This document shows, piece by piece, positions 19,258-29,147 of a stretch of 64,000 bases of DNA. The stretch is from assembly GCF_028280385.1 (NCBI RefSeq), contig NZ_JANQLX010000003.1, positions 372,001-436,000 of the forward strand, in the 5' to 3' direction. This DNA is from Allomuricauda sp. GTDB taxonomy: Bacteria; Bacteroidota; Bacteroidia; Flavobacteriales; Flavobacteriaceae. Both the position numbers and the translations under genes were made by a program. Under the pieces are notes generated by a model. That model was not told the origin of the DNA. It did no database searches and saw nothing but the letters and a program-made list of their open reading frames with translations. Numbering within the stretch: position 1 is the first letter of the stretch; each line of letters starts with the position of its first letter.

Positions 19258-20778
19258 ATGATGATGAAAAATAAGATAAAATTAGTTTACGCTTTTGCTT
19301 TGACCTTATCATTGCTTGGCTGTTCCGAATTGGACCAAGTAGATCCAAACCAGGTGTCGGAATCCACTTTCTGGCAAACAGAATCACAACTGGACCAAGG
19401 AGTCATTGCAGCGTATGATGTATTGCAGTTTGATACCATGTACGGACAGAACCTTCATATCATCTATTCCGGACTTTCGGATGAAGGTACCAATGAGCAC
19501 CCTTTTGAATTTAATGCCTTGGTGCGTTTCACCCTTTCGGATACCGATGCCTTTGGAGGTCCGCACTGGGGAAGCAATTATACCATGATCAGTAGGGCGT
19601 ATCAAGTTTTGGAAAACGAGCCAAGGTTTAACAAACCTGTCATTGCTGGACAAGCCGAATTTTTGATTGCATTGGCCTACTTCAATTTGGTAGGATTCTT
19701 TGGGGAAAATGTGGCGTATGTGGACCGTGTTCAAAATCCTGCGGATAGACCATCCACAGCGGAAGATGGACAGATCTATGCCTTGATCGAAACCATGTTG
19801 CTTTCCGCAATCAACAAACTGCCTTTGAACTGGCCTGAAAATGATTATGGACGTGCCACAAAAGGTGCTGCACAGGCACTTTTGGCCAAGACTTACTTTC
19901 AACAACAGCGTTTTGCAGAGGCTGAACCTTTGTTAAAAGCCATTATTGATTCGGGGCAATATAGTTTGTTGCCAAATTATGCTGATAATTTTAGGGAAAC
20001 CGGCACCGTGAACCCAGAAGCTGTGTTTTTGGTTAACTTTATTGAGGATGGTCCCACCAACGAGACGGATTCGAATAGACGCCACCAAATTTTCAGTGTT
20101 TCTGAACAAGGAGGTGCCTTTGGGGATATTCAATGTTCGAATATGATTTTCAATGCGTTCAATAGGGAGGAAGATGCCACGGGAAGTAAGGACTCAAGAA
20201 TGGACCAAACGATAATTTACCCAGGTTCGGAGTTGACCTATTATGGACTAAGTGGCCAAGCCTGGGCGGATGAGGCTCCGGACCAGAATCTGCTTACAGG
20301 GTTCTACAAATATTCAGAACAGGAACACACGGCCAATAATGTGGATCCAAGTTCCGGACTTCCAACCTTTATGACCATTTTGGCCGATGGAGGTACAGAT
20401 TATATTGTCATCCGATATGCCGATGTCCTGTTGATGTATGCCGAAGCTTTAAATGCTGCGGGAAATACGGCTCAGGCAGTTGGTTTTGTAGATCAGGTTA
20501 GAGCTAGATCGGAAAGACCAGCATTGTTGGATGCCTATCCTGGCGCTGCTGACAGCCAGAGTGCGTTCAGGGATCAATTGGAGCAAGAACGTATCCTAGA
20601 ATTGTCTGGGGAGAATTGGAGGTTCTTTGATTTAAAAAGATATGGCAAGTACAATAGTGCGCAACAATCCGAGGATGCAAATTTTGCCACATTTACTGAT
20701 GGTCAGGATGAAGTGGCGGGTATTCCACAGAGTGAATTGGATACCAATGCCAATCTAAGACCTAACCAGGCCAATTAA
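19258..20778 (+). CDS. SusD-like glycan-binding lipoprotein (pair 1)
   Basis: About 506 residues. I chose ATG 19258 because it follows the SusC stop and gives a proper lipoprotein signal (MMMKNKIKLVYAF...LLGCSEL); an earlier in-frame ATG at 19240 lies inside susC. The body shows the TPR-rich SusD fold: AYDVLQFDTMYGQNL, AEFLIALAYFNLVGFFGENVAYV, GAAQALLAKTYFQQQRFAEAEPLL, and the typical C-terminal RYADVLLMYAEALNAAG and RILELSGENWRFFDLKRYGK. It caps the SusC barrel and selects the oligosaccharide. The gene ends before a strong hairpin terminator. Confidence 0.96.
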   Translation: MMMKNKIKLVYAFALTLSLLGCSELDQVDPNQVSESTFWQTESQLDQGVIAAYDVLQFDTMYGQNLHIIYSGLSDEGTNEHPFEFNALVRFTLSDTDAFGGPHWGSNYTMISRAYQVLENEPRFNKPVIAGQAEFLIALAYFNLVGFFGENVAYVDRVQNPADRPSTAEDGQIYALIETMLLSAINKLPLNWPENDYGRATKGAAQALLAKTYFQQQRFAEAEPLLKAIIDSGQYSLLPNYADNFRETGTVNPEAVFLVNFIEDGPTNETDSNRRHQIFSVSEQGGAFGDIQCSNMIFNAFNREEDATGSKDSRMDQTIIYPGSELTYYGLSGQAWADEAPDQNLLTGFYKYSEQEHTANNVDPSSGLPTFMTILADGGTDYIVIRYADVLLMYAEALNAAGNTAQAVGFVDQVRARSERPALLDAYPGAADSQSAFRDQLEQERILELSGENWRFFDLKRYGKYNSAQQSEDANFATFTDGQDEVAGIPQSELDTNANLRPNQAN

Positions 20779-20845
20779 AATAGTTCCTTGGATTTTGTTT
20801 TCCCTTTTTTGGATTGTTTAGGGGAAACCATGTTGAAGTAACGTT

Positions 20846-20886
20846 GCACCATGCCATTTTAGATCAAGTGGTATGGTGCTTTTCTT
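20846..20886 (+). terminator. Intrinsic terminator after SusD 1
   Basis: Arms GCACCATGCCA (20846-20856) and TGGTATGGTGC (20869-20879) form an 11-bp stem with one wobble pair, followed by TTTTCTTC. It closes the lipoprotein/SusC/SusD operon and separates it from the GH95 gene. Confidence 0.85.
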
Positions 20887-20948
20887 CATATAGGAACAAA
20901 TGATCGGGCTTTAAAGTCAATAGTTAACCAAATAGATACAACACATCA

Positions 20949-23354
20949 ATGAACGCAATGAGATTTATGGCCATCCTGGTGGGATCGGCTCTTGTGTCTT
21001 GCAGCTCAGAAAAGCAACTGGACATTGCTTCCGTTTTTAACCAAAACCCAGAGCATGGCTTTATTAGCCATAAACCAGCATCAAAATGGGAGGAATCCGC
21101 TATCAGCGGAAATGGTACAGTGGGTATTCTAATTCCTGGAGATGTCCATAAAGATAGAATGGTCATTAGCCATGAGAAATTGTTTATGCCCGAATATCCT
21201 CCTTATGATGCCCCAAATTTGGGGAGTCGCTTGGATGAAATCCGGGAACTTGTCTTCCATGGCAAGGAACAGGAAGCATCCATGATTGCCGTGCAAGAGG
21301 GGGTAAAAATCGGAATAGAAGACGAATTTATTTGGACGAATCCCCATATCCCGGCCTGCCAACTGGAGTTGGAGAACCTAAATCCAATTAAGGATGATCT
21401 ATATGCTAGAAAGGTAAACTACGAAACCGGAGAAATAACCATCAACTATGGGTCAGAAAGCGAGGTGGTCTCTCGAAGAGCCTTTGTTTCCCGTACTGAC
21501 AGTGTTGCCGTATTGCACATTCAAAATCTCACGGCAGGGAAACTCAATTACAGGTTTAACTTAAACCAATTGCCCTTGCCCGAAGCAGAAGAAGAGGAAG
21601 ATGCTTTTGACCCATCGGAATTTGTTTCCAAACTGGATATCAAGGCCCAAAGTGATTATTTGTCCTATCATACAACCTTTGAAAGACAATGGGAGGGATC
21701 CTTAAAGACGTATACCGTGGTATCCAAGATTATCCCTCGCAATGGAGCTCTTAAGGTGGAGGGGAACAGTATTCAGGTAATGGATGCTGATGAAATTCTG
21801 GTACTGTCCGCTGTCAAACTAAACTATGAAAAAGAGGTTGGTTCGCAAACCTCTAAATTGAAGAAGGCATTGGATGCGTTGGGGTCTTCCTATGAAGTTC
21901 TTTTGGAACCGCATGCCCAAGTCCATGGGGCATTGTTCAATCGCTTTAGTTTTCAATTGGGTGAGACTGAAAGAAGAAATATCACTTCCGAAGCGCTTTT
22001 GGCCTCATCCACATTTGAGGCCACGAATTCGGAATTGGTAGTGCAAACCGTGGAAGCTTCCAGATATAATGTGATTTGTAGCACTGGGGAAACCCCGCCG
22101 GCCCTACAGGGTATTTGGGGTGGTACCTGGCGGCCAGCATGGTCAGGGGATTTTACCCTAAATGGAAATGTTCCCTCGGTAATCGCATCCGGACTAAATA
22201 CCAACTTACAGGAACTCACGGATTCGTATTTGCAAATGATGGATGATATGTTGGCGGATTTTGAGAAAAATGCCAAGGGACTTTATGGACTGGATGGAAT
22301 TTATGTGCCTTCCAGGGCGAGCGAGTTTGGCAGTGTGTACCATTACTCGGAGTATTTCCCCCATATTTATTGGTATGCCGGAACGGCTTGGGCAGCGCAT
22401 TTTCATTATGACAAATGGCTGTACACCATGGACGAGGAATACCTCAAGGAGCAGGCATTGCCATTTATGCTCAAGGCGTACAAATTTTTGAGCCAGATCT
22501 TATATCGGTCGGCAGATGGGCAATACATGTTTGTTCCTTCGTATTCGCCAGAAGTTGGGCCGTTGGACAAACATCCGGTGGCCATAAATGCGACCATGGA
22601 TGTGGCGTCCATGAAACAGCTGTTGAGGAACCTGATTACCTTGGCCAATCAGGGATATATTGCAAAACAGAACATTGCTGAATACCAAAGTATTTTGGAC
22701 AATTTACCCGACTATACCATTGACGACCATGGGCAGTTGAAAGAATGGCTTTGGGAGTCCTATGATAACAACAATGAACATAGACATGCCTCGCATTTAT
22801 ATCCACTTTATGATGGAGTGGATGAGGATTTCAAGAATAATCCGGAGTTGTTCGATGCTGCAAAAAATGCCATCGAAGCCCGTATGGAATATAGAAGGAG
22901 CAGGGATGGTGGAGAAATGGCCTTTGGTTTGGTGCAACTGGGTATGGCCGCCTCCCATCTTAAAGATGCCGAACTGGCCTACGAATGTATCCGTTGGCTG
23001 GTAAACTCTTATTGGACTCCATCTTTTGTGAGTTATCACGATCCACAAGAAATTTTCAATCTTGACATTAGCGGAGGAATGCCAGCCGTGGTTTCCTATA
23101 TGTTGCTTCAGTCCACTCCAGAGGAGATTGTATTGCTTCCTGCATTGCCCAAGGAATGGCCCAAGGGTAAGGTAAAAGGGCTACCTGCCCGTGGTGGATT
23201 TGTTGTGGACATGGAATGGCAAAATGGAAAGCCTACCCATCTCAACATTAGTTCAAAAACAGGGAACGCGACCAAAATTCGATTTGGAGATCAAGTTTGG
23301 GATGTGGACCTCAAAAAAGGGGAATCCAAAGGATTGGCATTGGATCAATCTTGA
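20949..23354 (+). CDS. GH95-family glycoside hydrolase (alpha-L-fucosidase or alpha-L-galactosidase)
   Basis: This 801-residue protein has a lipoprotein signal (ALVSCSSE). It matches GH95: N-terminal KPASKWEESAISGNGTVG, the ALQGIWGGTWRPAWSGDFTLN block with an N-x-N pair (near residue 402) where GH95 uses two asparagines, VPSYSPEVGP near 533 carrying the expected acid glutamate, and the EHRHASHLYPLYDG motif near 610. The family inverts and cleaves alpha-1,2-fucosyl or alpha-L-galactosyl linkages. A short acidic run (PEAEEEEDAFDP, near residue 213) interrupts the N-terminal beta domain, as in other exported proteins here. The GGTW and GNVP variants differ from the common NINLQMNYW form, so the specificity may differ. 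The SGNH hydrolase begins 31 bp downstream. Confidence 0.9.
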   Translation: MNAMRFMAILVGSALVSCSSEKQLDIASVFNQNPEHGFISHKPASKWEESAISGNGTVGILIPGDVHKDRMVISHEKLFMPEYPPYDAPNLGSRLDEIRELVFHGKEQEASMIAVQEGVKIGIEDEFIWTNPHIPACQLELENLNPIKDDLYARKVNYETGEITINYGSESEVVSRRAFVSRTDSVAVLHIQNLTAGKLNYRFNLNQLPLPEAEEEEDAFDPSEFVSKLDIKAQSDYLSYHTTFERQWEGSLKTYTVVSKIIPRNGALKVEGNSIQVMDADEILVLSAVKLNYEKEVGSQTSKLKKALDALGSSYEVLLEPHAQVHGALFNRFSFQLGETERRNITSEALLASSTFEATNSELVVQTVEASRYNVICSTGETPPALQGIWGGTWRPAWSGDFTLNGNVPSVIASGLNTNLQELTDSYLQMMDDMLADFEKNAKGLYGLDGIYVPSRASEFGSVYHYSEYFPHIYWYAGTAWAAHFHYDKWLYTMDEEYLKEQALPFMLKAYKFLSQILYRSADGQYMFVPSYSPEVGPLDKHPVAINATMDVASMKQLLRNLITLANQGYIAKQNIAEYQSILDNLPDYTIDDHGQLKEWLWESYDNNNEHRHASHLYPLYDGVDEDFKNNPELFDAAKNAIEARMEYRRSRDGGEMAFGLVQLGMAASHLKDAELAYECIRWLVNSYWTPSFVSYHDPQEIFNLDISGGMPAVVSYMLLQSTPEEIVLLPALPKEWPKGKVKGLPARGGFVVDMEWQNGKPTHLNISSKTGNATKIRFGDQVWDVDLKKGESKGLALDQS

Positions 23355-23385
23355 CAAAATAAAATTTACAAAAGCCATCCATAGC

Positions 23386-24768
23386 ATGAAATACAGCAAA
23401 AATTGCGTTTGCAGCGTAGTGGTCTTCCTTGCTCTAGCTTTCACACAGCTTGGGGCCCAGGATTTCCAAAACACCCAGGAAAGGGTTCAATTGGAAGATG
23501 GGGACACCTTTGTTTTTATCGGAAATAGTATAACCCACCAATGCGCTTATACTCAGTATGTAGAAGATTTTTTCTATACCAGGTATCCTGATAAAAAGCT
23601 CAGTATTGTGAATGCCGGGGTTTCAGGAGACTTCGCGGAGGATGTCCTTCAACGTTTAGAAGAAGATGTGCTACAGCACCAACCCAAATATGCCAGTATA
23701 CTCATTGGGATGAACGATGGGGAATATGTACGATGGAACGATACCATTTTCAATACCTATAAACGGGACATGCTGGATCTAACCCAAAAGCTGGTGGATG
23801 CCAAGGTAAAGCCTTTACTGCTTACCCCTACTATTTTTGATACCCATCAAGCTCTGCTCGGGGAAAATTGGGTGGATAAGGTAGAGATACCCAATATGCA
23901 TTACGATGCTGTTCTCGCGTATTTTGGAGCTTGGTGCCTGGAGCAGGCCAACCTGCAGGGTTATGGTTATGCAGATTTGCATGGATATCTTACCCATTAC
24001 ACCCGTGAGGCAAGAAAAAAAGATGCCAATTTTACCTTTATCCCTGATGCGGTGCACCCAGAGTATGATGGCCAATTGATTATGGCGGTTGCCTTATTGG
24101 AGGGTATGGGAGTGGATACCATGGTCTCAGAAATTGAAGTGGACAAAAGAGCGGGACATTGGAAATATGCCTCTAAAAATGGTGCCATAAGCAACGGAAA
24201 AACGGATATGGTTGAGTTCGATTTTAAAGCAAACGCCTTGCCTTGGGTAGTACCGGCAGATGCCCAATATGCATTTGATTTGACCAATGCAGGTTCCAGA
24301 TTGGGGGCAGAGATCATCCGTGTGGTTGGATTGGAATATGGGGATTACCATGTAATCATAGACAACATTACTGTTGGGACCTATTCCCATATGGACCTTG
24401 CCAAGGGAGTGGAGTTGCAAAACAACCCAAGAGCACCCCAATATCAACAAGCATTAAAGGTGGCCGAGCTCAATAAGCAACGAAATGAAGAGGTGATCGA
24501 GAAAATCAGGGATGAATGGTTGTTGAGAAAAGGACTGGCTAACCCTGAGATGATGGAAGAAGAGGAGGAAGAGGAAGACCTCTCCGGGGACCCCGAGCAT
24601 CAGCGCTACTTGCGGTTAAGGGAGATGGGATATGAACGTTATGTCCAGGATGAATTTTCCAAAATCATCCAGGAATTGGAGTCCGAATCCAAAAAGATGG
24701 TTGATGACATCTACAAGATAAATCAACCCAAAACACGTCATTATTCAATTGTGCGTGTGGAAAACTAA
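23386..24768 (+). CDS. Exported SGNH/GDSL hydrolase with C-terminal extension
   Basis: About 460 residues from ATG 23386. The frame is open further upstream, but that part overlaps the GH95 gene, and the signal peptide (MKYSKNCVCSVVVFLALAF...LGAQ) starts at 23386. SGNH blocks are FIGNSITHQ, a glycine in NAGVSGD, LIGMNDGEY (Asn) and DAVHPEYDGQ (Asp and His). The family hydrolyses esters, often acetyl groups on glycans. After the about 240-residue catalytic core there is a beta-rich part and an alpha-helical tail with a run of seven glutamates (MMEEEEEEED, codons near 24550-24579). This tail is not typical of the family. It is the last gene before a strong terminator. Confidence 0.88.
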   Translation: MKYSKNCVCSVVVFLALAFTQLGAQDFQNTQERVQLEDGDTFVFIGNSITHQCAYTQYVEDFFYTRYPDKKLSIVNAGVSGDFAEDVLQRLEEDVLQHQPKYASILIGMNDGEYVRWNDTIFNTYKRDMLDLTQKLVDAKVKPLLLTPTIFDTHQALLGENWVDKVEIPNMHYDAVLAYFGAWCLEQANLQGYGYADLHGYLTHYTREARKKDANFTFIPDAVHPEYDGQLIMAVALLEGMGVDTMVSEIEVDKRAGHWKYASKNGAISNGKTDMVEFDFKANALPWVVPADAQYAFDLTNAGSRLGAEIIRVVGLEYGDYHVIIDNITVGTYSHMDLAKGVELQNNPRAPQYQQALKVAELNKQRNEEVIEKIRDEWLLRKGLANPEMMEEEEEEEDLSGDPEHQRYLRLREMGYERYVQDEFSKIIQELESESKKMVDDIYKINQPKTRHYSIVRVEN

Positions 24769-25262
24769 CGCGGAGAAATTTGCTGTTTCCATTAATCCCA
24801 ATGGCTCACTGTACAGTGAATGGTCAGGGGAGGCCTCATCCCACTTTTCATATTGAAAATTTAATCAAATCAAGGTTGGGTAAAAGGACATCTGAGCTGT
24901 TTTAATACTAGTTCGGTGGCTTTTTGGGAATGTATATTCCCAAGTGTTGTTTATGGAAAAGGGCATCGCAAACGCGATGCCCTTTTTACCACTAACTCAA
25001 TCAGAATTGACTAACTAAACTTAAAGTCTTTGAAGAACCTAAGACTCTAGAATTGCACTGTTATAATTGATTTTGTATAACATAGTAAATGTATGAAAAA
25101 AAGTTTTATTATTTATAACAACAATGTTAAAGTTTAATAATAAAGAGTTTAAGAGTAAAATTATTAATTTTAGGGGTATTGAATAATAATATATTGTTTA
25201 CTTTTAAAATATAAGAAAGTAAATAAAAATTCAATGGCCCAAGCAATGACGGCTATTTGATT
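24769..25262. other. Intergenic region before the sigma factor gene
   Basis: This 494-bp stretch has no credible gene. It holds a 14-bp palindrome TCACTGTACAGTGA (24806-24819), a hairpin TTGGGAAT/ATTCCCAA (24924-24943) without a T run, and a strong terminator listed separately. From 25040 the sequence is very AT-rich. It contains GTTTACTTTTAAAA and ATAAGAAAGTAAAT (25211-25224), about 40-50 bp before the sigma factor start, which resembles the element seen at other promoters in the window. Confidence 0.5.
24957..24987 (+). terminator. Strong terminator after the GH95/SGNH genes
   Basis: Arms AAAAGGGCATCGC (24957-24969) and GCGATGCCCTTTT (24974-24986) pair perfectly around an AAAC loop and run into T residues. 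An A run also lies on the left side, so it may work in both directions. Confidence 0.9.
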
Positions 25263-25838
25263 ATGAAAATTAAGGATGAAGTATTGGTTAAAAGATACAT
25301 GGACGGAAATGAAGAAGCTCTTGGTCAGTTGATCAACAGGCACAATCGTCGTATTTCAGGGTATATTTTTTCCAAAGTAAAGGACAGGGAGGTAACAGAA
25401 GATATTTTTCAAGACACTTTTATAAAGGTCATAAAAACGCTTAAGAGAGGCGATTATAGGGAGAAGGGCAAATTCTTGTCCTGGGTCATGCAGATTGCCC
25501 ATAATCTCATTGTGGATCACTTTAGGAAAAGAAACAGACTTGCCCTATTTGAGAACAAGGATGAGTTCGACATCTTTTCGGTAATTGAAGACGACTGTCC
25601 AAATGCGGAAAGTAATCTCATAAAGCAGCAATTGGACAAAAGCCTGATTACCCTGGTGGAACAGCTCCATGATGATCAGAAGGAAGTTTTAATGATGCGA
25701 ATTTTTCGGGGAATGAGCTATACCGAAATTTCGGAAAATACCGGTGTTGGAATCAACACCGCCTTGGGAAGAATGCGATATGCACTTATCAATCTTCGCA
25801 AGTTGGTGGAATCCCAAAATGTAAATGTTATGGAATAG
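25263..25838 (+). CDS. RNA polymerase sigma-70 family factor, ECF-like
   Basis: About 191 residues from ATG 25263 (an in-frame TTG lies at 25257). Region 2 is clear at about 20-85 (EALGQLINRHNRRISGYIFSK, EDIFQDTFIKVIKTL, FLSWVMQIAHNLIVDHFRK), and region 4 at about 130-185 (LHDDQKEVLMMRIFRGMSYTEIS, GVGINTALGRMRYALINLRK). It directs RNA polymerase to a specific promoter set. No anti-sigma or FecR gene is adjacent and neither SusC here has an STN domain, so it is an orphan. The LamG C gene starts about 93 bp downstream on the same strand. Its own upstream region carries ATAAGAAAGTAAAT, so autoregulation and control of the locus are possible but unproven. Confidence 0.92.
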   Translation: MKIKDEVLVKRYMDGNEEALGQLINRHNRRISGYIFSKVKDREVTEDIFQDTFIKVIKTLKRGDYREKGKFLSWVMQIAHNLIVDHFRKRNRLALFENKDEFDIFSVIEDDCPNAESNLIKQQLDKSLITLVEQLHDDQKEVLMMRIFRGMSYTEISENTGVGINTALGRMRYALINLRKLVESQNVNVME

Positions 25839-25930
25839 ATGGATAAAACCACTTCAGTTCCATTATGGAATCAAGCAAATGGTTGCCATTCAAAGTATGC
25901 CATCTTTTAAACCCAATTAAACTAAGTTTT

Positions 25931-28009
25931 ATGAAAGTAAGTACGCTGTTGTTTGTTCCCATTCTTGTACTGTCCAATTGTGTATCACTTGTAGCACAAA
26001 ATATCCAAAATGAAGGCATTGCCTACTGGGCTTTTGATGATTTGGCTACCCCGGGGACCAAGGACATGGTTTCCGGTTATTTGGATCAAATTGACGGCCA
26101 CTACAAATCGGTTGCCGGGGTGGTGGGTAAAGCCATTAAATGTGACGGATTTACCACATCTATTGTTCGGGACGAGGAAGAGGCACCTGTCATATCAGGG
26201 CCCTTTACCATAGAGGCATGGGTCGCACCCCAAGCCTATCCGTGGAATTGGTCCGCTATCTATAATCAAGAATATAAAAAGCAAAGAGGTATTTTCTTTG
26301 GGATTGATGGTGAAGGCCGTGTTGGGCTGCATGCCGCGGTGGCCCGTCAATGGCGGGAATGCATCAGCACAGCAACCATACCTTTTATGGAATGGTCCCA
26401 TATCGCTGCCACATTTGATCCAGAGGATGGTATGAAAGTGTATATCAATGGGGAGCTATCCGGGAATCTACAAGTACAGGGAGATTTGCTATACGATCGG
26501 GAATTTCCAATGCAAATTGCAAGAAACCATCAACCTTCGCCACCCTCTTCACTTAACAGGGCAGGCTTTGTAAATGTTCCGGCAAAATTCTCTTTTGATG
26601 GTATCATTGATGAGCTGAAAATTTGGAATAAGGTTTTGACGGGAGACGAACTGAACGGGAATTACCAAAAATTCAAACCTTCGGATGCTCCTCAGTTAAC
26701 ATGGAGAAAGCTCCCAGAGATACAGTTGGATGATGCAGCATTTGGAGCTTTCTACACCAAACTAAAGTACGATGAAGATTGGGATCGACTCTGGAGGGAT
26801 GACCGGTACCCGGACATAGTAGTGACTTTTGACAAAAAAAAGCATTCCATGGTGTTTTGGAAAGGGACCAATTACAATATGAACCTGGTTACCGAAAATG
26901 GGAAATGGATTGCTGATCAGAGCGCGGAAACATTTGGTGAATTTGGTTGTATGGAACATATGTCCGACAAGCAGAATCGATACAGCCATGTACGGGTCAT
27001 TGAAAACAACAAGGCGCGTGTGGTGGTTCACTGGCGCTATGCCCTTACGGATATCAACTATACCATTGCCAATACAGATCCTGTGACCAACTGGGGGGAT
27101 TGGGCCGATGAGTACTACTACATTTATCCGGATGGATACGCCATAAGACACTATCGTATTCACGGTATGGACGATGGCTATAGCATAACGGAACCAGCCT
27201 TGCTTTCAAATCCGGGGGAACGACCAGAGGACAATATTGATATGGTTGCCGTAACCTTGGCCAATGTCAATGGGGAAACCAGTAGCCATTCCTTTGAGAC
27301 CTGGCCTTCTGATCAATTACAGGGAGGAAGATTCAAGCATTCGATAGATGATGAGGTTCTTTCGGTTATCAATGTTAAGTCGAACACAAAGCCTTTTTTT
27401 ATTTATGAGGAACCTGGAGGTATTGGTCCCTATGGTGGGGGGCGTAAGGAAATTGACTATCGTCTTTCCAAATTCCACTGGAGAAACCATTGGCCAGTAA
27501 GCCAAATTCCCAGTGATGGTAGATTTGTGCTTGCAAATGACCGTGTGACCAGTTCTGCAATCACATCGCCCCTGGCTGGTATGCAACGAGAAAATGAGGG
27601 AGGGGCCTTGGAAGGGCGTTTTGTCTTAGGCCTCAGTGATGGCTCGATGGAAGATTTGGTTCAGTTCGCAAAATTTTGGTTGAATACTCCAGAAATTGCT
27701 CTATCGGATGATTCCTTTAGCTATGAAGGCTTTAGCCGAAATGATCGGGCATATCATATGACCCGTAATTCCCGAACAGCTGAAATGGTCCAAATGGAGA
27801 TCGCTGCTGATGCCCAGGCCCCGCTTGTAAATCCTGTTTTTATAATTCATAATTGGGGAGATGCCGCACCTAGTATAAGCTTGGATGAAGAAGTGCTCCC
27901 ATCAGAAAAGTTCAGGTATGCCATACGAAATACACTGGAATCCAGAGACCTTATCCTATGGTTTGATTTAGCTCTTGACAAGAAGACAAAGTTGGTGCTG
28001 TCTAAGTAA
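25931..28009 (+). CDS. LamG protein with single unknown module (LamG C)
   Basis: About 692 residues from ATG 25931, chosen because MKVSTLLFVPILVLSNCVS...VAQ is a good signal peptide; the frame is open to 25865. The cysteine in SNCVS could be a lipobox, but the AQ cleavage site is equally likely. LamG spans about 25-245 (IAYWAFDDLATPGT, IEAWVAPQAYPWNW, ATFDPEDGMKVYINGEL, DGIIDELKIWNKVL). The unknown module follows: MVFWKGTNYNMNLVTENG, CMEHMSDKQNRYSHVRVIEN, ARVVVHWRY, NWGDWADEYYYIYPDG, NHWPVSQIPSDGR, NPVFIIHNWG. This is one of four relatives in the window. It is probably periplasmic. It lies 42 bp before an aldo/keto reductase. Confidence 0.85.
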   Translation: MKVSTLLFVPILVLSNCVSLVAQNIQNEGIAYWAFDDLATPGTKDMVSGYLDQIDGHYKSVAGVVGKAIKCDGFTTSIVRDEEEAPVISGPFTIEAWVAPQAYPWNWSAIYNQEYKKQRGIFFGIDGEGRVGLHAAVARQWRECISTATIPFMEWSHIAATFDPEDGMKVYINGELSGNLQVQGDLLYDREFPMQIARNHQPSPPSSLNRAGFVNVPAKFSFDGIIDELKIWNKVLTGDELNGNYQKFKPSDAPQLTWRKLPEIQLDDAAFGAFYTKLKYDEDWDRLWRDDRYPDIVVTFDKKKHSMVFWKGTNYNMNLVTENGKWIADQSAETFGEFGCMEHMSDKQNRYSHVRVIENNKARVVVHWRYALTDINYTIANTDPVTNWGDWADEYYYIYPDGYAIRHYRIHGMDDGYSITEPALLSNPGERPEDNIDMVAVTLANVNGETSSHSFETWPSDQLQGGRFKHSIDDEVLSVINVKSNTKPFFIYEEPGGIGPYGGGRKEIDYRLSKFHWRNHWPVSQIPSDGRFVLANDRVTSSAITSPLAGMQRENEGGALEGRFVLGLSDGSMEDLVQFAKFWLNTPEIALSDDSFSYEGFSRNDRAYHMTRNSRTAEMVQMEIAADAQAPLVNPVFIIHNWGDAAPSISLDEEVLPSEKFRYAIRNTLESRDLILWFDLALDKKTKLVLSK

Positions 28010-28050
28010 AAAAGTACTTCAATAAAGAACAAAACCAGATATAGTTTATA

Positions 28051-29034
28051 ATGAACGCTAGAAAGTTAGGGAAGAACGGATTTGATGTTACCGAAATTGG
28101 TCTAGGGTGTTGGCAACTTGGAGGCAAAAATTGGGGGACTCAAATGGACGATGGCGCGGCTATGGAAATTCTACAAGCAGCGGTTGATAATGGCATTCGC
28201 TTTTTTGATACGGCTGATGAATATGGGGAGGGCCAAAGTGAATTGTTGATTGGCAAATTCCTGAGGACTTCAAATGCTAATATCAAAGTGGCCACCAAAT
28301 TTGGAAAATCTGTTCGCGTAGGGAATAATTTCAATGAACAAATTCTTCGTGAATCCGTGGAAGGTTCTGCAGATCGTCTCGGGATGAAGACTCTGGATTT
28401 ACTGCAGCTTCATTGTGTCCCCAAGGCAATACTCGAGGATGGAGAGATTTTTGACTGGTTACGAACATTGCGTAAAGAAGGTAAGATTACCCATTTTGGG
28501 GCCAGTGTGGAAAGTGTTGAGGAGGCCATGATTTGCCTTGAGCAGGAGGGCTTGCTTGCTCTGCAGGTAATTTATAATATTTTTAGACAAAAAGTCACAT
28601 CAGAACTACTGCCCAAGGCCCAATCTAAAGGAGTTGGAATTATTGTAAGGTTGCCTTTGGCCAGTGGGCTTTTGACCGGAAAGTTTAAAAAAGACACTCG
28701 GTTCGCTGAAACCGATCATAGAAACTTCAACCAAGGCGGGAAATTTTTTAATGCTGGGGAAACTTTTGCGGGACTTCCTTTTGAAAAGGGCGTTGAACTT
28801 GCCAATAAAATCAAAGCGTTTTGTCCTGCAGAAATGACAATGGCGCAACTGGCTTTGCGGTGGATCTTGGAGCATGAAGCAGTTTCCACGGTAATTCCTG
28901 GTTCCAGTTCCCCAGAGCAGGCAGCGGCCAATGCCAGAGTAAGTGGTTTAGATCCTTTATCCGATGAATTGATGGATTCATTGAAGATTTTTTATAGGAA
29001 TGAAGTTCACAACTTTATACAAGGGGTATACTGA
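28051..29034 (+). CDS. Aldo/keto reductase
   Basis: This 327-residue cytoplasmic protein fits a full-length AKR TIM barrel. The catalytic tetrad is visible: Asp and Tyr in RFFDTADEYGEG, Lys in KVATKFGK and His in LLQLHCVP. The NADP-binding end reads TVIPGSSSPEQAAAN. The family reduces carbonyls or oxidises sugars with NAD(P). It could oxidise a released aldose or reduce a 3-keto-sugar, but no substrate can be read from sequence. It follows LamG C by 42 bp and converges on the phosphotriesterase-like gene. Confidence 0.92.
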   Translation: MNARKLGKNGFDVTEIGLGCWQLGGKNWGTQMDDGAAMEILQAAVDNGIRFFDTADEYGEGQSELLIGKFLRTSNANIKVATKFGKSVRVGNNFNEQILRESVEGSADRLGMKTLDLLQLHCVPKAILEDGEIFDWLRTLRKEGKITHFGASVESVEEAMICLEQEGLLALQVIYNIFRQKVTSELLPKAQSKGVGIIVRLPLASGLLTGKFKKDTRFAETDHRNFNQGGKFFNAGETFAGLPFEKGVELANKIKAFCPAEMTMAQLALRWILEHEAVSTVIPGSSSPEQAAANARVSGLDPLSDELMDSLKIFYRNEVHNFIQGVY

Positions 29035-29147
29035 TCCGTATTGGGTAGAATTCTGTAGCGGTTAAACCCATATTTAAAAACTTTCGCGGAATGCCTTGAA
29101 CATTAGCCGGTCAAGACGAGAAGTTTTGGCTTTTTATTAATCCAAGG

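Noticed and set aside
23191..23385. N-terminal extension of the SGNH hydrolase
   Set aside because: It overlaps the GH95 gene in another frame and lies ahead of a good signal peptide that starts at 23386.
24806..24819. Palindrome TCACTGTACAGTGA as an operator
   Set aside because: It lies just after a gene and before a terminator, with no promoter or second copy nearby.
25865..25930. N-terminal extension of LamG C
   Set aside because: The signal peptide starts at 25931, and the extra 22 residues before it do not look like a signal.
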